Under the pieces are notes generated by a model, which saw only the letters and a list, made by a program, of their open reading frames with translations, was not told the DNA's origin and made no database searches. Shown one piece after another: positions 23,540 to 32,900 of a stretch of DNA of 64,000 nt. The position numbers and the translations under genes were made by a program. The stretch's first letter is position 1; every line of letters begins with the position of its first letter. This DNA is from Caryophanales bacterium (GTDB lineage: Bacteria > Bacillota > Bacilli > Exiguobacteriales > Exiguobacteriaceae): NCBI GenBank assembly GCA_902363455.1, contig CABJAC010000002.1, forward strand, positions 1 to 64,000, given 5' to 3'.

Positions 23540-24874
23540 TTAATTCGAACCGAGTGAAATCGGAAGCGGATAGTTGTCTTCCTCCGTCCAGTCGATGGAG
23601 TATTTGATTTCGATCATGATCAAGTCACTCAATGTCTTTAATGTATGCGGCACCTCGCGTGGAATGTGGACGACGGAAGTCGGACCAAGCAATTGATGTT
23701 GTCCATCGATGATTGCTTCGGCTTGTCCTTGAAGAATGCTCCACGTCGAGTCTGTCTGAGCATGGTAATGATGGCTGATCTGATGGTTGGCTTGGATATG
23801 CAGCCGGCGTGTCACGGCATACCGCCCGTCGTCCAATTGTTGTTGATGAAGAATCGTCGCATACCCCCAGCGCTTCCATTCAAATTGCGGAGGGAGTTCT
23901 TGATCAACAAGATAATCTTTAAGATGGGGTGTTTCCTCCTTTGATGAAACGAGGACACCATCGGGACTGACCGAAACGATTAAGTCGGTCAAACCGATTC
24001 CGAGGACAGGAACTTGTAATTCATTGACGATATGCGTATTGGTGGAATGGATCAACCGTGCATTGCCATGAATCGAACTCGGCATTTCTTCCGTCAGGGT
24101 ATTCCACGTCCCGAGATCTTTCCAGTATCCTTCATACCGATGAACAAATAAGTTGGTTGTTTTCTCGACGACGGCATAATCAAACGATGTTTTCTCAAGC
24201 GAATCATACGCTGTTCGCAATGCCTGATACGTCACAGGCACCTGTTGCTCGTTCAGGCGTTCCGTCAAGAAGTCGAGCCGGCAGGCGAAGACTCCGCAAT
24301 TCCACAACGCCCCTTGATCAATCAACTCGACTGCAGTCTCCAAGGAGGGTTTTTCACGAAATTGTTGGACCGGAGACATCGCGCTTGTCGATTCAGGAAT
24401 GATGTAGCCGTATTTAGAAGTTGGATGAAGCGGTTCGACTCCCATTAAATGAAGCGCGTCAGGGTGAGCCTGGACGGCTTCATCGAGCGCAGAAAACCGT
24501 TGGAAAAAAGAAGCATCGACGTAAGGATCAACCGGCATGACGATGATCGTTTCCGTTGGATCAATTCGTTCTGCTAGATAACTCGTTGCGAGCATGATGG
24601 CCGGGAACGTATCCCGCCGAGACGGTTCATGGATGACGGACACCTTGGTGCCGAGTTGATGTTCAATTGCATCGAGTTGGGCTTCCGTCGTCGTGATGAC
24701 GGTCCGGTCCGCCAAACCGCTCGCTTCTAACTGTTGAAACACCCGTTCCATCATTGATTGTTTGTGTCCATCCGCATCTTCAAGAATGCGCAGGAACTGT
24801 TTGGAATTCAAATCGTTCGACAGCGGCCAAAGTCGTTTTCCGGATCCACCTGATAATAAGAGAATATACATCAT
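23540..24874 (-). CDS. manC: Mannose-1-phosphate guanylyltransferase with C-terminal cupin
   Basis: It makes GDP-mannose from mannose-1-phosphate and GTP. The 444 residues start with the nucleotidyltransferase loop LLSGGSGKRLWPLS and carry the sugar-binding YGYIIPES and EKPSLETA. The C-terminal ~110 residues form a type II mannose-6-phosphate isomerase cupin (HHYHAQTDSTWSILQGQAEA). The start was set at the first of two ATG codons, six bases after GAAAGGG. Only 32 bases separate it from the divergent receiver gene. No phosphomannomutase gene is present; GlmM or a distant gene could supply that step. Confidence 0.88.
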   Translation of the reverse strand: MMYILLLSGGSGKRLWPLSNDLNSKQFLRILEDADGHKQSMMERVFQQLEASGLADRTVITTTEAQLDAIEHQLGTKVSVIHEPSRRDTFPAIMLATSYLAERIDPTETIIVMPVDPYVDASFFQRFSALDEAVQAHPDALHLMGVEPLHPTSKYGYIIPESTSAMSPVQQFREKPSLETAVELIDQGALWNCGVFACRLDFLTERLNEQQVPVTYQALRTAYDSLEKTSFDYAVVEKTTNLFVHRYEGYWKDLGTWNTLTEEMPSSIHGNARLIHSTNTHIVNELQVPVLGIGLTDLIVSVSPDGVLVSSKEETPHLKDYLVDQELPPQFEWKRWGYATILHQQQLDDGRYAVTRRLHIQANHQISHHYHAQTDSTWSILQGQAEAIIDGQHQLLGPTSVVHIPREVPHTLKTLSDLIMIEIKYSIDWTEEDNYPLPISLGSN

Positions 24875-24906
24875 CCAACACCCTTTCTGAACTGGAGGTT
24901 TTAAAG

Positions 24907-25518
24907 ATGGCACTATACTTATTAGTTGATGCGCACGAGCCGACAAGAAAGATTTTGCAACGGAAGTTACTGGAACGAAATCAGGAAGTACTGGAAGCTG
25001 AATCGGCAGAAGAAGCATTATCCATACTTGAAGAGCAAGATGTGGATGTCATCGTGACCGAATTGCGCTTACCACAACTAGACGGGGTCGAACTATTGAA
25101 AAAGATTACGTTGCTGTATCCATTGATGAAACAGATTGTTCTGACCGACTACATGCAAGTGCATACGTTACTCGCTGCCGTCAATTCCGGAAATATCAGT
25201 CGTCTAATGACAAAGCCGCTGAAAATTAATGAAACGATTCTTCGAATCATGGAGAAAATCGGAGAGGAAGTTGTTGAGACGAAACACCGGAAAAACAACA
25301 TCGGTGTCATGTTTAACGCAATTTTGACCAATGCAAATCGTCCCTATTGCCTGTTCTTTGAAGACGGGACGATTGTCGGACGCCGTGCGCTGGAAATTCC
25401 GAATCAAGAAGCGCCGGATGATGAAATGAACGGCTTGCACCGTTTTGAGTTTCCGACGCAATTCGGAACCTATATCTTGTACCAATCAATGAATGGAACG
25501 GTCATGAAACACGTTTGA
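24907..25518 (+). CDS. Receiver-domain protein with Glu at the phosphorylation site
   Basis: This 203-residue protein has a CheY-like receiver domain (residues 1-~118) and a C-terminal part of ~80 residues that I do not recognise. The position of the phospho-acceptor aspartate is Glu52 (VIVTELRLPQLDG). The switch Thr80 and Lys103 (TKPL) are kept. The acidic pocket keeps only Asp8 (LLVDAHEP). Such a domain cannot be phosphorylated normally and may be locked in an active-like state. It lies among glycan genes, 32 bases from manC, and its 3' end overlaps the convergent glycosyltransferase by 17 bases. Its role is probably regulation of the cluster, by inference. Confidence 0.82.
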   Translation: MALYLLVDAHEPTRKILQRKLLERNQEVLEAESAEEALSILEEQDVDVIVTELRLPQLDGVELLKKITLLYPLMKQIVLTDYMQVHTLLAAVNSGNISRLMTKPLKINETILRIMEKIGEEVVETKHRKNNIGVMFNAILTNANRPYCLFFEDGTIVGRRALEIPNQEAPDDEMNGLHRFEFPTQFGTYILYQSMNGTVMKHV

Positions 25519-26368
25519 AGACAAGCGACTCAACTCCGATAAAGCTGAGGCGGATGTACATGTAGATTACGCCGGCAGCGAGAAGCGGATGACGCACGTA
25601 TTTTTTGAGATTCGTTTTGTGATATAAAACAGGCCGGAAAAAGTACCATCGTTGCAATGCCTTTGCCAGTCCGCTTTCTTCGTTTTGAAGCGTTGTCGGC
25701 ATGACTTCAAAATAATAGCGTTTCTTTTGGAGCAGGTCGGTCAGTTCGACCTGTTTTTCATTGTGCCGGACAAAAGTGAAGGTCGCCCGCCGGATTTGTC
25801 CTCCTTGTTCCAAATAACGGATGGTTGGTTGGGTTTCTTCAAAACTGATTTGCGTCGGATCAATTTCACCTGAAGTTACATAGGCGTCGAGCCGCCAAAA
25901 ACGAGCGGCTTCAATCGAATTAGCATCGAGCTGATCGGTCGGAATATTAAACAGGTTCCGTTCGAACACTTTGACCTGACTGAAAAAATTCGAATGATCG
26001 CTGTATGCCTGTTCCGGGATGACAAGTGCTCCGATATCCGGGTGGGCTTCGAGGTACAACAGACAGCTTTTCAGCAGGTCATTCGAAAGCACCATATCCG
26101 AATCGATGATGTACAGATACTCGACGTCGAGTGCTTTTAGACGATCGATGGCCGTTTTCCGCGCAATCCCGCGTTCACCATGCGGTAAAGCGATGACCTC
26201 AAAGCGTTCATCGTGTTGTGTTAACCGTCTGATTGTCTGGACTGTCTGATCAGTCGATCCATCGTCGGCAATGATGCAACGAAAAGGTGAAGCTTGGGCT
26301 CTTAGAGAACGAATCGTTTCCTCGATAATGGCTGCATTTTGATACGTCGACATCGCGATTCCAATCAT
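25502..26368 (-). CDS. Glycosyltransferase family 2
   Basis: This 288-residue GT-A enzyme transfers a sugar from a nucleotide donor, probably at the inner membrane face. The start IGIAMSTYQN is followed by the nucleotide-binding ADDGST (34-39) and the metal motif DSD (89-91). The C-terminal ~60 residues are basic and partly hydrophobic and may touch the membrane. It overlaps the preceding glycosyltransferase by ATGA and has an AAGGAGGAAT site. It is last in a three-gene operon (flippase, GT4, GT2). Donor and acceptor are unknown; GDP-mannose is a guess from the neighbours. Confidence 0.87.
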   Translation of the reverse strand: MIGIAMSTYQNAAIIEETIRSLRAQASPFRCIIADDGSTDQTVQTIRRLTQHDERFEVIALPHGERGIARKTAIDRLKALDVEYLYIIDSDMVLSNDLLKSCLLYLEAHPDIGALVIPEQAYSDHSNFFSQVKVFERNLFNIPTDQLDANSIEAARFWRLDAYVTSGEIDPTQISFEETQPTIRYLEQGGQIRRATFTFVRHNEKQVELTDLLQKKRYYFEVMPTTLQNEESGLAKALQRWYFFRPVLYHKTNLKKYVRHPLLAAGVIYMYIRLSFIGVESLVFKRVS

Positions 26369-27504
26369 ACATATTCCTCCTTCACATCAGGTAGTAGAAG
26401 TTCGTTCTGGAGCCAGTTTCGAAAGTGTTGACCGGTGTTATCCCAGTGCAGTGTCTGGGCGAAACGATAGGCAGCATAACGAATCGTGTCGTATTGTTCG
26501 GTGTCTTGAATGCAAGAACGCATTTCGGAAGCGAGCGCACCGGGCGACTGGGCGACAGTCATATAACCCGCCATCCCGTACTGGACGGCATCTCGTAAAC
26601 CGGGGGCGTCATAGACGATCGTCGGTGTGCCGACAGCTGCCGCTTCGCTGACCGTTAATCCCCAGCCTTCCCGTTTGGAAGGGAAGAGGAGGGCGGTCGC
26701 CCGACTCATCCGTTCAAGCTTTTCCTCTGCGCTGACAAAACCAAAGTACGTAATATCTCCCCGAATTTCTTCCGGGACAAGCGGGTCCAGCTGCTGTTGG
26801 ATATAGCGCTCATCTTTTTTGCCGATGACCCAAAACTTCGCTGTCGGAAATTCTTGTTTTAGGATGACGAAGGCCTGAATGGCATCGTCGATTCCTTTAT
26901 AAGCAGACATCCGTCCGACGTATAAAAAGGTCGGGACCGCCTCTTTCGGCTGCCAGGCGTCTTCTTTCCAAGGAACAAAATCGAGTCCTTCGGGCAGAAT
27001 CGTGATCTGTTGTTTGGGAAAGCCGATGGAGCGTAAGTCATCCGCCGTCGACTGACTGACCGTCAAGGCGCGTCCGTGACGATGCAACTGGAGCCGGGGC
27101 GTCTCGGTCTGTTCACCGAGCCAGGCATATGGGCGCTTGACGTTGATCTGCCAGATTTCACGTGTGAACTGATGAATGAACAGGGCACGCTTAGCACGTG
27201 GAACATACAACGGCGTGAAGAACTGATGGGTGTTGACCTGATCGACGACGAGATCAATCGATGAAGCGTGTTTGTAATAGTAAGAAGCCGCGTAGGGGAT
27301 GACAGTTGCGAGTGTACCGTGGCGGACATACGTGACGCCGTCCAAAAATTCGACGTCATGCCCCCCTTCAAAGGCGGGGGAAATGTGCGTGATCGTATAG
27401 TCATCCGAGACACGGCGAAGCATTTCGTGTGTAAAGACCTCGGCACCACCGGCCTTCGGGTGTTTGATGTCACGCCACGATAAAAATAAGAGATGGGGTT
27501 TCAT
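26365..27504 (-). CDS. Glycosyltransferase family 4
   Basis: This 379-residue GT-B enzyme has the N-terminal acceptor domain LLFLSWRDIKHPKAGGAEVF with the GGAE motif. The C-terminal donor domain carries FLYVGRMSAYKGID and KREGWGLTVSEAAAVGTP, the conserved EX7E region. It retains configuration and often uses GDP-mannose. ATG 27504 was chosen because GAAAAAGGAGGAGC lies upstream. It overlaps both neighbours by ATGA (27501-27504 and 26365-26368), so all three proteins are translated in a coupled way. Confidence 0.9.
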   Translation of the reverse strand: MKPHLLFLSWRDIKHPKAGGAEVFTHEMLRRVSDDYTITHISPAFEGGHDVEFLDGVTYVRHGTLATVIPYAASYYYKHASSIDLVVDQVNTHQFFTPLYVPRAKRALFIHQFTREIWQINVKRPYAWLGEQTETPRLQLHRHGRALTVSQSTADDLRSIGFPKQQITILPEGLDFVPWKEDAWQPKEAVPTFLYVGRMSAYKGIDDAIQAFVILKQEFPTAKFWVIGKKDERYIQQQLDPLVPEEIRGDITYFGFVSAEEKLERMSRATALLFPSKREGWGLTVSEAAAVGTPTIVYDAPGLRDAVQYGMAGYMTVAQSPGALASEMRSCIQDTEQYDTIRYAAYRFAQTLHWDNTGQHFRNWLQNELLLPDVKEEYV

Positions 27505-28688
27505 AAATGCTCCTCCTTTTTCGCGATCAATCGCTGTTTTGGCAAAATGAATCTCAGGACAAAGGCACTTCCTAACAAGACGACCGCTTGCCCGGTTAAC
27601 CAAATTTCAATCGTTTGGCGGACGAACATAAGTGAGAGGACCAATAAGACGAGAATCCCCCAAAACCATTTCAGATAGCTTGTCCGGTGTAGCGAAAATT
27701 GGACAAGTGCCTCGTACTGGATCAGCGTGATGCCAGCATAGACGAGCACCATGTATTTGACATATTGTCCGGCTAAATCATAACCGGATCCGAATAACAA
27801 GGGAATGAGATACGGGACAACCGTGACGTAAAAGAGGACGGCACAGGCAAGACCACTTAATAGAAACAGGTACAACTTACGTTCCCAGATATGAAAGGAC
27901 TGTTGGTGATTAAGGCTGCTGAGGCGCGGTAAAAGAAGCTGCGATAAGGAAAGGGCGACAAACAACAATAACTGACCGAACCGCAAGGCGACGGAATAGT
28001 CGCCGGCAAATGTCGGGAAAAACCGTGTCACGAGCAGGCTGTCGAGTGTAAAGAAGAGGGTCATGACGACTTGGGTATGGATCATATGCGTCAGACCGTG
28101 CCACCGGGTTGGACCGGTACTCTCTGGGAACGGTGTCTGAAACAGGCTGACAAGATAAGCCATTAGCATCCCAATCAAGATAAAAGTTAAGGCAAGCGTC
28201 ACGTTCGTGTACTGAAGCAAGAGCCAGGTGGCGATCACTTTAGTTAACGATTCGACATAATACGAAAGGTTCAGTGCGTAAAAACGTTCTTGCGCTTGAA
28301 TGACACCACGCCTGAAAGATAATAAGATATGGAAGAAGACTGTAAGCACAACAAGAAGAAGGTTTATTCTGGTAAAAGGTAGAAGGATAGGTAAGACATA
28401 CAGTAAGATAAGTAAAATGACTCCGACGACAGCCAGCAACCGGTTTCGTAAAACACGATAATGATTCGTTGAATGTTGACTGAGATCGCGTGTGACCGTC
28501 CACTGCAAGGCGCTTCCGATGATCAGGAGCAGACCAAGTAAAGCGAGATAACCGTTTAAAAATCCATAGTCGACACTCGATAATTGACGGGCTAACAACA
28601 AATGATAGGCATAGTTGACGATGTTCAATAAAATATCGAGAACTGGAAAAATCAAAATCACCGCATGACGGTTCAGAAAACTACTCAT
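27501..28688 (-). CDS. Polysaccharide flippase-like membrane protein (MOP/Wzx type)
   Basis: This 395-residue integral membrane protein has about eleven to twelve hydrophobic helices and little soluble sequence, matching oligosaccharide flippases that move lipid-linked sugars outward. The first helices (VLDILLNIVNYAYHLLLARQL, then VDYGFLNGYLALLGLLL) show the MOP pattern of an early aromatic/glycine segment. It is the first gene of the flippase-GT4-GT2 operon, with GGGAGG before the ATG. It is divergent from the GT2 gene at 28739 with a 50-base gap. Confidence 0.82.
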   Translation of the reverse strand: MSSFLNRHAVILIFPVLDILLNIVNYAYHLLLARQLSSVDYGFLNGYLALLGLLLIIGSALQWTVTRDLSQHSTNHYRVLRNRLLAVVGVILLILLYVLPILLPFTRINLLLVVLTVFFHILLSFRRGVIQAQERFYALNLSYYVESLTKVIATWLLLQYTNVTLALTFILIGMLMAYLVSLFQTPFPESTGPTRWHGLTHMIHTQVVMTLFFTLDSLLVTRFFPTFAGDYSVALRFGQLLLFVALSLSQLLLPRLSSLNHQQSFHIWERKLYLFLLSGLACAVLFYVTVVPYLIPLLFGSGYDLAGQYVKYMVLVYAGITLIQYEALVQFSLHRTSYLKWFWGILVLLVLSLMFVRQTIEIWLTGQAVVLLGSAFVLRFILPKQRLIAKKEEHL

Positions 28689-28738
28689 CAGAAACCTCCC
28701 ATCAGTCAGTTTAAGTGATACGGAAAGGATGAATCAGT

Positions 28739-29893
28739 ATGAATCAAGGTCATATCGCTATTTTCACGGATCATGGACGACAAATTTCCTACGAAACTTT
28801 GATTCCTTATTATCCAGTACTTTTTTACACACAGTCGGGTCAACATCCTGCCTCCTTCGAACAAATTGCCATTACGGAAGTTCAGAGTGCGGAAGAAGAA
28901 CATGAAATCAAGTTATATATCGTCGACTATCAAACGCATGAAGACGAGTTGAAAATCGTGAATCAAATCCGTCAGGTCCGTTCCCGGGCAAAGATATTAC
29001 TGATTCAAGATGTCATCCCGAAAAAAGGTGATTTTCCGTATGAAGCTGTAAAAGGTGATGGTGTATTAAGGTCATTTCCTTATCGATCTAGCTACCCGAA
29101 TGAATTGTTCGCTGAAGTCCAGCGAATCATCCATCCTGAATATCCCATTTTAAAAGACACTATAGCCTTTATATTACCAATATTTAACGAAGAGAAACGT
29201 TTTATGCATGTAAAACAATTTTTAGAAGCTTTAGCAGAGCTGATCAGTGAAGATTATATTCATGCTTCCATCAACTTCTTTGATGATGCCTCTTCCGATC
29301 GGTCAAAGGCATTGTTGCAGGATTATCGCTCCATTGTCATGGACGCGACGGATACATTATTTACAGTCGGCTATCTCGAAGTCCATCAAGTAGAGCAAAA
29401 TACACGGAAAGCCGGATTGTTCATTGAGGGAATGAAAAACATCTCCAGTGATTATTACGTGTTCGTCGATGCCGATAATTCGTTTAAAACGGAAGATATC
29501 GCCCGTCTACTGACGATTGCCCAACATGATTATTATGACATCGTCGTCGGAACAAAAGATTTGACGATTGAAGACCGCGGTCTTGTCCGGCGCTTACTCA
29601 GTTTTGCCAAACGAAATCTGACACGGACCTTTCTGCCAAAAGGGGTCACGGATTCGCAAACCGGTCTAAAAATCATCAATCGTCGTGTCGTTCCGCGGAT
29701 TTTGCCGTACTTAAACGTTGAGAGTGGACTGGCAATTGATCTGGAGTTGATGTATGCCGCCAAAAAAGAACGGTTGCGTGTGTTCCAACAGCCCGTGACC
29801 TGTATCGAACGGGAAGGATCACACGTCAACTTGGTCAAGGACTCGATTGCTTTTTTAAAGACAATGCTTGCCTTGTATCGGCGGCATCGTTAA
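28739..29893 (+). CDS. Two-domain GT2: receiver-like N-terminal domain plus polyprenyl-phosphate-sugar-synthase-like domain
   Basis: This 384-residue protein has a GT2 domain from about residue 141 (FILPIFNEEK, FDDASSD at 181-187, DAD at 244-246). DSQTGLKI at 305-312 and a late basic end resemble dolichol-phosphate-mannose/glucose synthases. No membrane helix is seen, as in Dpm1-type enzymes. The first ~135 residues are not part of the GT fold. They alternate strands and helices like a receiver domain (IAIF, VLFYT, KLYIVDY with Asp63, KILLIQD), without a full phosphorylation site. It probably makes a lipid-linked mannose used by the adjacent GT-C protein. Confidence 0.82.
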   Translation: MNQGHIAIFTDHGRQISYETLIPYYPVLFYTQSGQHPASFEQIAITEVQSAEEEHEIKLYIVDYQTHEDELKIVNQIRQVRSRAKILLIQDVIPKKGDFPYEAVKGDGVLRSFPYRSSYPNELFAEVQRIIHPEYPILKDTIAFILPIFNEEKRFMHVKQFLEALAELISEDYIHASINFFDDASSDRSKALLQDYRSIVMDATDTLFTVGYLEVHQVEQNTRKAGLFIEGMKNISSDYYVFVDADNSFKTEDIARLLTIAQHDYYDIVVGTKDLTIEDRGLVRRLLSFAKRNLTRTFLPKGVTDSQTGLKIINRRVVPRILPYLNVESGLAIDLELMYAAKKERLRVFQQPVTCIEREGSHVNLVKDSIAFLKTMLALYRRHR

Positions 29894-29939
29894 ATACCCT
29901 GTACCGACTCGATGTGTAACGGGTCGGTACAGGGTATTT
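29892..29939. terminator. Strong bidirectional terminator
   Basis: A 17-pair perfect stem AAATACCCTGTACCGAC / GTCGGTACAGGGTATTT with a 14-base loop lies between convergent genes. It overlaps the stop codon of the GT2 gene. Confidence 0.9.
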
Positions 29940-29940
29940 G

Positions 29941-32900
29941 TCATGTCTTGGATTTTTTAGACCAACGAATCGTTGAGAATAGTTTCTCGCGGAACCGTTG
30001 ACGAACCGCCACGAAACGGTGACCCGTCATCCACCAGATCAGCAAACCGCTCATGGGAAACGCGAGCAGCAGGACGGTCAGTCCGACGTAATAGATGGGA
30101 CGTAAGACGACAGTGACATCGGCTGTTGATTGAGTCGAGCGGTACAGTTGGCTGACGCCGTTCAGTGCGATGTTTCCACGCATCGGTTCGATGCCGTCCC
30201 GTAACTCAAAGAGCGGTGTCGGCGAATCGTTGACTGTAAAACGACCAAGAGGCGCATCACTTGTGATGTGTCGATTCATTAATGACGGAGTGATGCCTAG
30301 TTTCTCGGCCGGTGTTTTAGAAAACAGTGGTTTTCCGGTCTGTTCCGCCATCACGAACTGATCGACAAGGATCAGTTGATCGTAAGGGAGAAACTCCAGA
30401 TTTTTAAGCTGTAAGCTGCCTGCCTTTTTTTCATTACCGCGTGTCCAGATGTGGAGCTGCATCCGTACTGCTTTTTTCGGCGGGATGATCATCTGTTCGT
30501 AATGATTCCAGCGGCTCTTTTTGTCTTCCTCGACTTCATTGATGAAATCAGTCCCGATGACACGGTCTTTTTCATCCAAATAAAAGACTTTCAAGTGGCG
30601 TTGCCGGACATTTTTACTGACCGCATCAAACTGCAGCAAGTATTCATGATTCGGGCGTGCCTTGATTTTTTGGGAGGCGAAGATATACCAGTCACACGAA
30701 CAAGTTGCTTCATATTCCATTCGATACGTACCGTCTTTTTCACTCCCGCTAAACATATCGTCCGTGATCGAGACACACGTCGCACAATTGGCTGCTGCTT
30801 CCGGTTCCGTAAGCGGCTTGTCGGTGACGATTTCACTCGGATCAAATTGATGCAGATCGTCCATTGTAACAAGTGACGGAACGGCACTCGCATAAACCAG
30901 TTCAATCTCATAACGACCGCCTGTCAACGGAATGTCTTCCAGCGTAATCTGATGAAGTGCCGAGTAGACATCCGGCAAGGATTCGAGTTGATACGGAAAA
31001 TTCCGGTGCAACGGATCGAAGGTCACGGTTTCTTGACCAATCGCTTGTTTTCGGATGTCTGCCGTCTTGAAATCCTGTGCCGTCAAGACACGCCGGTAGA
31101 TCGTCTCTTTTCCATCCCGCAGCAAGACGGTCAGACGTCCTTTTGGATTCGTCGGTCGTGTCGCCTTCAGTTGGATGTCGTAAGTGCCGTCTTCACGTAC
31201 ATCAATCGTTCGACGCAGCGCACCGTTTTGAGCAGCCACACCTTTTCCGAAACTGAAGCCAGGATAGTTGCGTTCGGATTGAAGATGTCCCTCGTAATCA
31301 AAGGCAGTTTCTGCTTCGAGCACCATCAACGTTTTGGTGATGGCGAGCTTCTCGTCCAGTCGTTCCTGAACTTTCGTCCATTCTGCTTTCGGAATCAAGA
31401 CGATATTTTGAACGGCATTAAAGCCGGACGTATTCGTGATACGGAGTGTCGAACTGTTGTTTTCTGCGACAAGGTTTCCGAGAGGCACCCAAACAAGTTT
31501 TGCGCCTGCCGCTTGCTTCGTCTTGACAGAGAATGTTTGGTCGTTGAATTCAAAGTCAAGCTGGCCTCCGTTTTGGTTCAATAAGACACGTGCGTAACCG
31601 GCATAACGACCGCGGTTGGTCTCTTTTGTCATCTCAATCGTGTTCGGTACCATGTAGTCCTCGAAACTGAAAATCTTGATGTCGTGGACCCACCAATACG
31701 TTTTTCGCTCCGGGCGCTGAAAACTCAGCAAATCAATCCGCATCGTCTTGGCGTCTTTCGGGGTGACGTATTCGCCTTGCAGATGAATCGCGTCTACGTC
31801 CCCTGAATCGCTTGGAGCGACGACATACGTCTGATTCAGCTCACGCTCCTGTGCATCATAAAACCGGACTTTGACGTGCAACCGGTCGACGCCACGACCG
31901 GACGCCGTGATGTCAAACCGGTACGCATTGTTCGGTAAGGCGTCCAGCTTGCCGGATTTCGCGACTTGCCAAATGTATTTCGGATCTCCTTCTGCGACTT
32001 CTGCGCGCAGGACAGGCAGATTGTTTTCTTTTGACAAGGGATTCGGCGACAAGTCGACGATGTCCGGGTTATCCGCTTTGAAAAACGTCTCGTCCTCAAG
32101 CATCGAGTTGAACGACGCGACTTGTTTTGTCTTCAACTGATCAAGTTTATAGACGGGGGCATCGATCTTGGCCGAGGCGAAAGACAACCCGATTCCATCC
32201 CCGAAGTCGAGATCAAACGACGGATTTGCAATCCCCTGTGTCCGTAAATACCAGCGCCAATCACTGTTTGCCAAAAAGGTTTTGCCCCAGTTCAAAAACG
32301 AGTTGGCGGAGTCGATCGCCTCAAACGGTTTCCAGTAGTACTGTTCCGGAACCTGGCTCAGTAACACATCGTTTTCTTCAGCCATTTCGATGATGTCATC
32401 TTGTTTCAACCAGGATAACCCGTCCTGATGAGCTTGCGTCGCATATAAAATCGACTGGGGACCGAGGGCGTAGTCGTCCAATGTGGAGAAGGTGACCGAC
32501 CGTTCAAGTCCGTACGGTGTCAAAATCAGTTGCGGAACGGTCCGAGTGTCGAGTGGTTCGATTAAATCGAATAACGTAAACAGCCCCACTTGCTTCGTCG
32601 CCAATAAATCACGTTGGGTTGCGAGAATTTTTTTGTTGAAGGCTTGCCGTTCCTTCATGCCCGTATATTCCGTCCGGTATGCGAACTGTTGCAGACCAAA
32701 GGCCTGTGCAATTTGTCCGGCTTGATCGGAGCGACCCGTATCGAGCAAATATTGCATGAACGTCATCATGTAGCGGACCGTCTGGGTGGTACCTTCGTGG
32801 TGAAAGACGGTGTTTGCCTGCGAACCGTAGACTTGGACATCGCCGGTTGCTTTGGTTTCGCCGTCCGGATGCGGATTTTTATTCCAGGTCGGTGTCGCGA

